This document shows positions 12,544 through 13,161 of a stretch of DNA of 13,161 nt, piece after piece. Origin of the DNA: RGIG1959 sp045637645 (lineage in GTDB: Bacteria > Bacillota > Clostridia > Oscillospirales > Acutalibacteraceae); the NCBI GenBank assembly GCA_045637645.1, contig JAZTZV010000055.1, forward strand, positions 1 through 13,161, read 5' to 3'. The translations under genes and the position numbers were made by a program. Within the stretch, counting starts at the first letter, position 1. Every line of letters starts with the position of its first letter. The notes beneath the pieces are model-generated. The model was not told where the DNA came from. It saw only the letters and a list, made by a program, of their open reading frames with translations, and searched no databases.

Positions 12544-13053
12544 ATGATGAAAACGTTCTGTTTGAAACTGTCGAACATCTTGAAAACCGTGTTTGGTTAC
12601 GGCATTATGATCGTTCTGTTTGCGGGCGGTTTGACCTTCTTTGGTTATATGGCGGCATTGATCGTCGGCGGCGGTAACACCTACACTTGTCAAAATCCCG
12701 ACTGCGGTTATGTGATCAACCTTTCCGATGAAGAAACAACGGTGACCGCTCCCGTTAAAACAGTCGAAAACGAAGGGGAAGAAGCCAAAACGGTGTGTGC
12801 GTCTTGTGACAAGGATCTTAAGGAAGGCGCGAAGCTGTGCACAAAATGCAACGCATGCCCGAAATGCGGCACCGAAACCGAAGTCGGTCTCGGCGGTGCG
12901 ATCGCCAACGTGATCTCCAAAACGATCACCCCGTGGATCATCATTGCGTCGACGGTGTTGGTGCTTGTGGGTCTGCTCGCGATGTATTTGGCAGGCGAAA
13001 AATCCTTGACTCCCGAAAAGAAAAAGCGTGTGAAACACGAAGGCGAAATGTAA
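12544..13053 (+). CDS. Two-helix membrane protein with a cysteine-rich double zinc-ribbon loop
   Basis: The family is not recognised. The 169-residue protein has membrane helices at about 17-42 and 128-151. The loop between them carries eight cysteines in four pairs: C49-X4-C54, C85-X2-C88, C99-X2-C102 and C105-X2-C108. These suit two zinc (or iron) sites of the rubredoxin/zinc-ribbon kind, with an acidic linker (about 62-82) between the first and second pairs. Basic residues at both ends and a net acidic loop would place the cysteine-rich part outside the cytoplasm by the positive-inside rule, which is uncommon. It starts 10 nt after the TRAP permease stop, sharing AGGAGG (12535-12540). ATG 12547 has better spacing (6 nt) than ATG 12544 (3 nt). 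Position suggests a small accessory subunit of the permease in place of DctQ (inference). Confidence 0.82.
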   Translation: MMKTFCLKLSNILKTVFGYGIMIVLFAGGLTFFGYMAALIVGGGNTYTCQNPDCGYVINLSDEETTVTAPVKTVENEGEEAKTVCASCDKDLKEGAKLCTKCNACPKCGTETEVGLGGAIANVISKTITPWIIIASTVLVLVGLLAMYLAGEKSLTPEKKKRVKHEGEM

Positions 13054-13092
13054 AAACGGAGCGGCATCCCCATTGGCGGATGCCGCGTTTTT
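13053..13092 (+). terminator. Terminator of the TRAP permease operon
   Basis: The stem CGGCATCC (13062-13069) / GGATGCCG (13078-13085) is extended by AAAACG / CGTTTT after a 3-nt bulge and ends in a T run to 13092. It directly follows the stop. The remaining 69 bases of the window are A-rich and hold no gene. Confidence 0.88.
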
Positions 13093-13161
13093 GTGTTCAA
13101 AACCGTTGACAAAACATGGAAAATGGTGGAAAACAAAAACAATCTAAAAAAAGTAGAAGAA

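Noticed and set aside
11889..12578. A 229-codon open frame on the minus strand
   Set aside because: It is antisense to the TRAP permease and is a charged, low-complexity product without motifs.
13106..13111. TTGACA near the right edge as a promoter for a following gene
   Set aside because: No plausible -10 is found 16-19 nt downstream in the A-rich sequence that remains, so it is not reported as a promoter.

Overview
The window reads as chromosomal DNA of an anaerobic Gram-positive Firmicute, most likely a Clostridia/Oscillospiraceae-type bacterium (inference). The support is strong AGGAGG ribosome sites, near-consensus TTGACA/TATAAT promoters, intrinsic terminators after almost every transcription unit, an OmpR-type two-component pair, a lipoprotein with a Thr-rich stalk, and several zinc-ribbon membrane proteins. 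No RNA genes, CRISPR arrays, insertion sequences or phage genes were seen.

Left part (1-3760): the tail of an unknown + strand gene ends at 85 with its own terminator. A minus-strand block follows. A two-component system (response regulator 3697-3023, sensor kinase 3026-1971, joined by an ATGA overlap) has its own promoter and terminator. A phospholipid pair comes next: a PlsC-like acyltransferase (1851-1084) overlaps a diacylglycerol-kinase-family lipid kinase (1109-201) by 26 nt. Both of these probably act on membrane glycerolipids.

Middle (3760-7900): two tandem + strand genes encode cell-surface proteins with C-terminal L,D-transpeptidase (YkuD/ErfK-like, COG3786-type) domains. The first has an unusual zinc-ribbon / membrane helix / PASTA / YkuD-like architecture and appears to lack the catalytic His. 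The second is a lipoprotein on a Thr-rich stalk with an intact His/Cys motif. A shared bidirectional terminator separates them from a convergent ATP-grasp ligase (7188-5893). The ATP-grasp gene and a small secreted or anchored protein of unknown function (7360-7905) are transcribed divergently from back-to-back promoters.

Right part (7900-13161): a three-gene operon encodes a polyprenyl-phosphate glycosyltransferase and two small DMT/SMR-type half-transporters. It looks like a machine that makes and flips a lipid-linked sugar. A LysR regulator (10910-10008) then diverges from a TRAP-family large permease (11085-12533). The permease is followed by a 2-helix membrane protein carrying eight cysteines in its loop. 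No recognisable TRAP binding protein (DctP) or DctQ is present here, so the zinc-ribbon protein is a candidate unconventional partner.

The most unusual items are the PASTA/YkuD fusion with a missing His, the TRAP permease plus cysteine-rich 2-TM protein, and the 26-bp perfect palindrome over the LysR gene's -10 and ribosome site.
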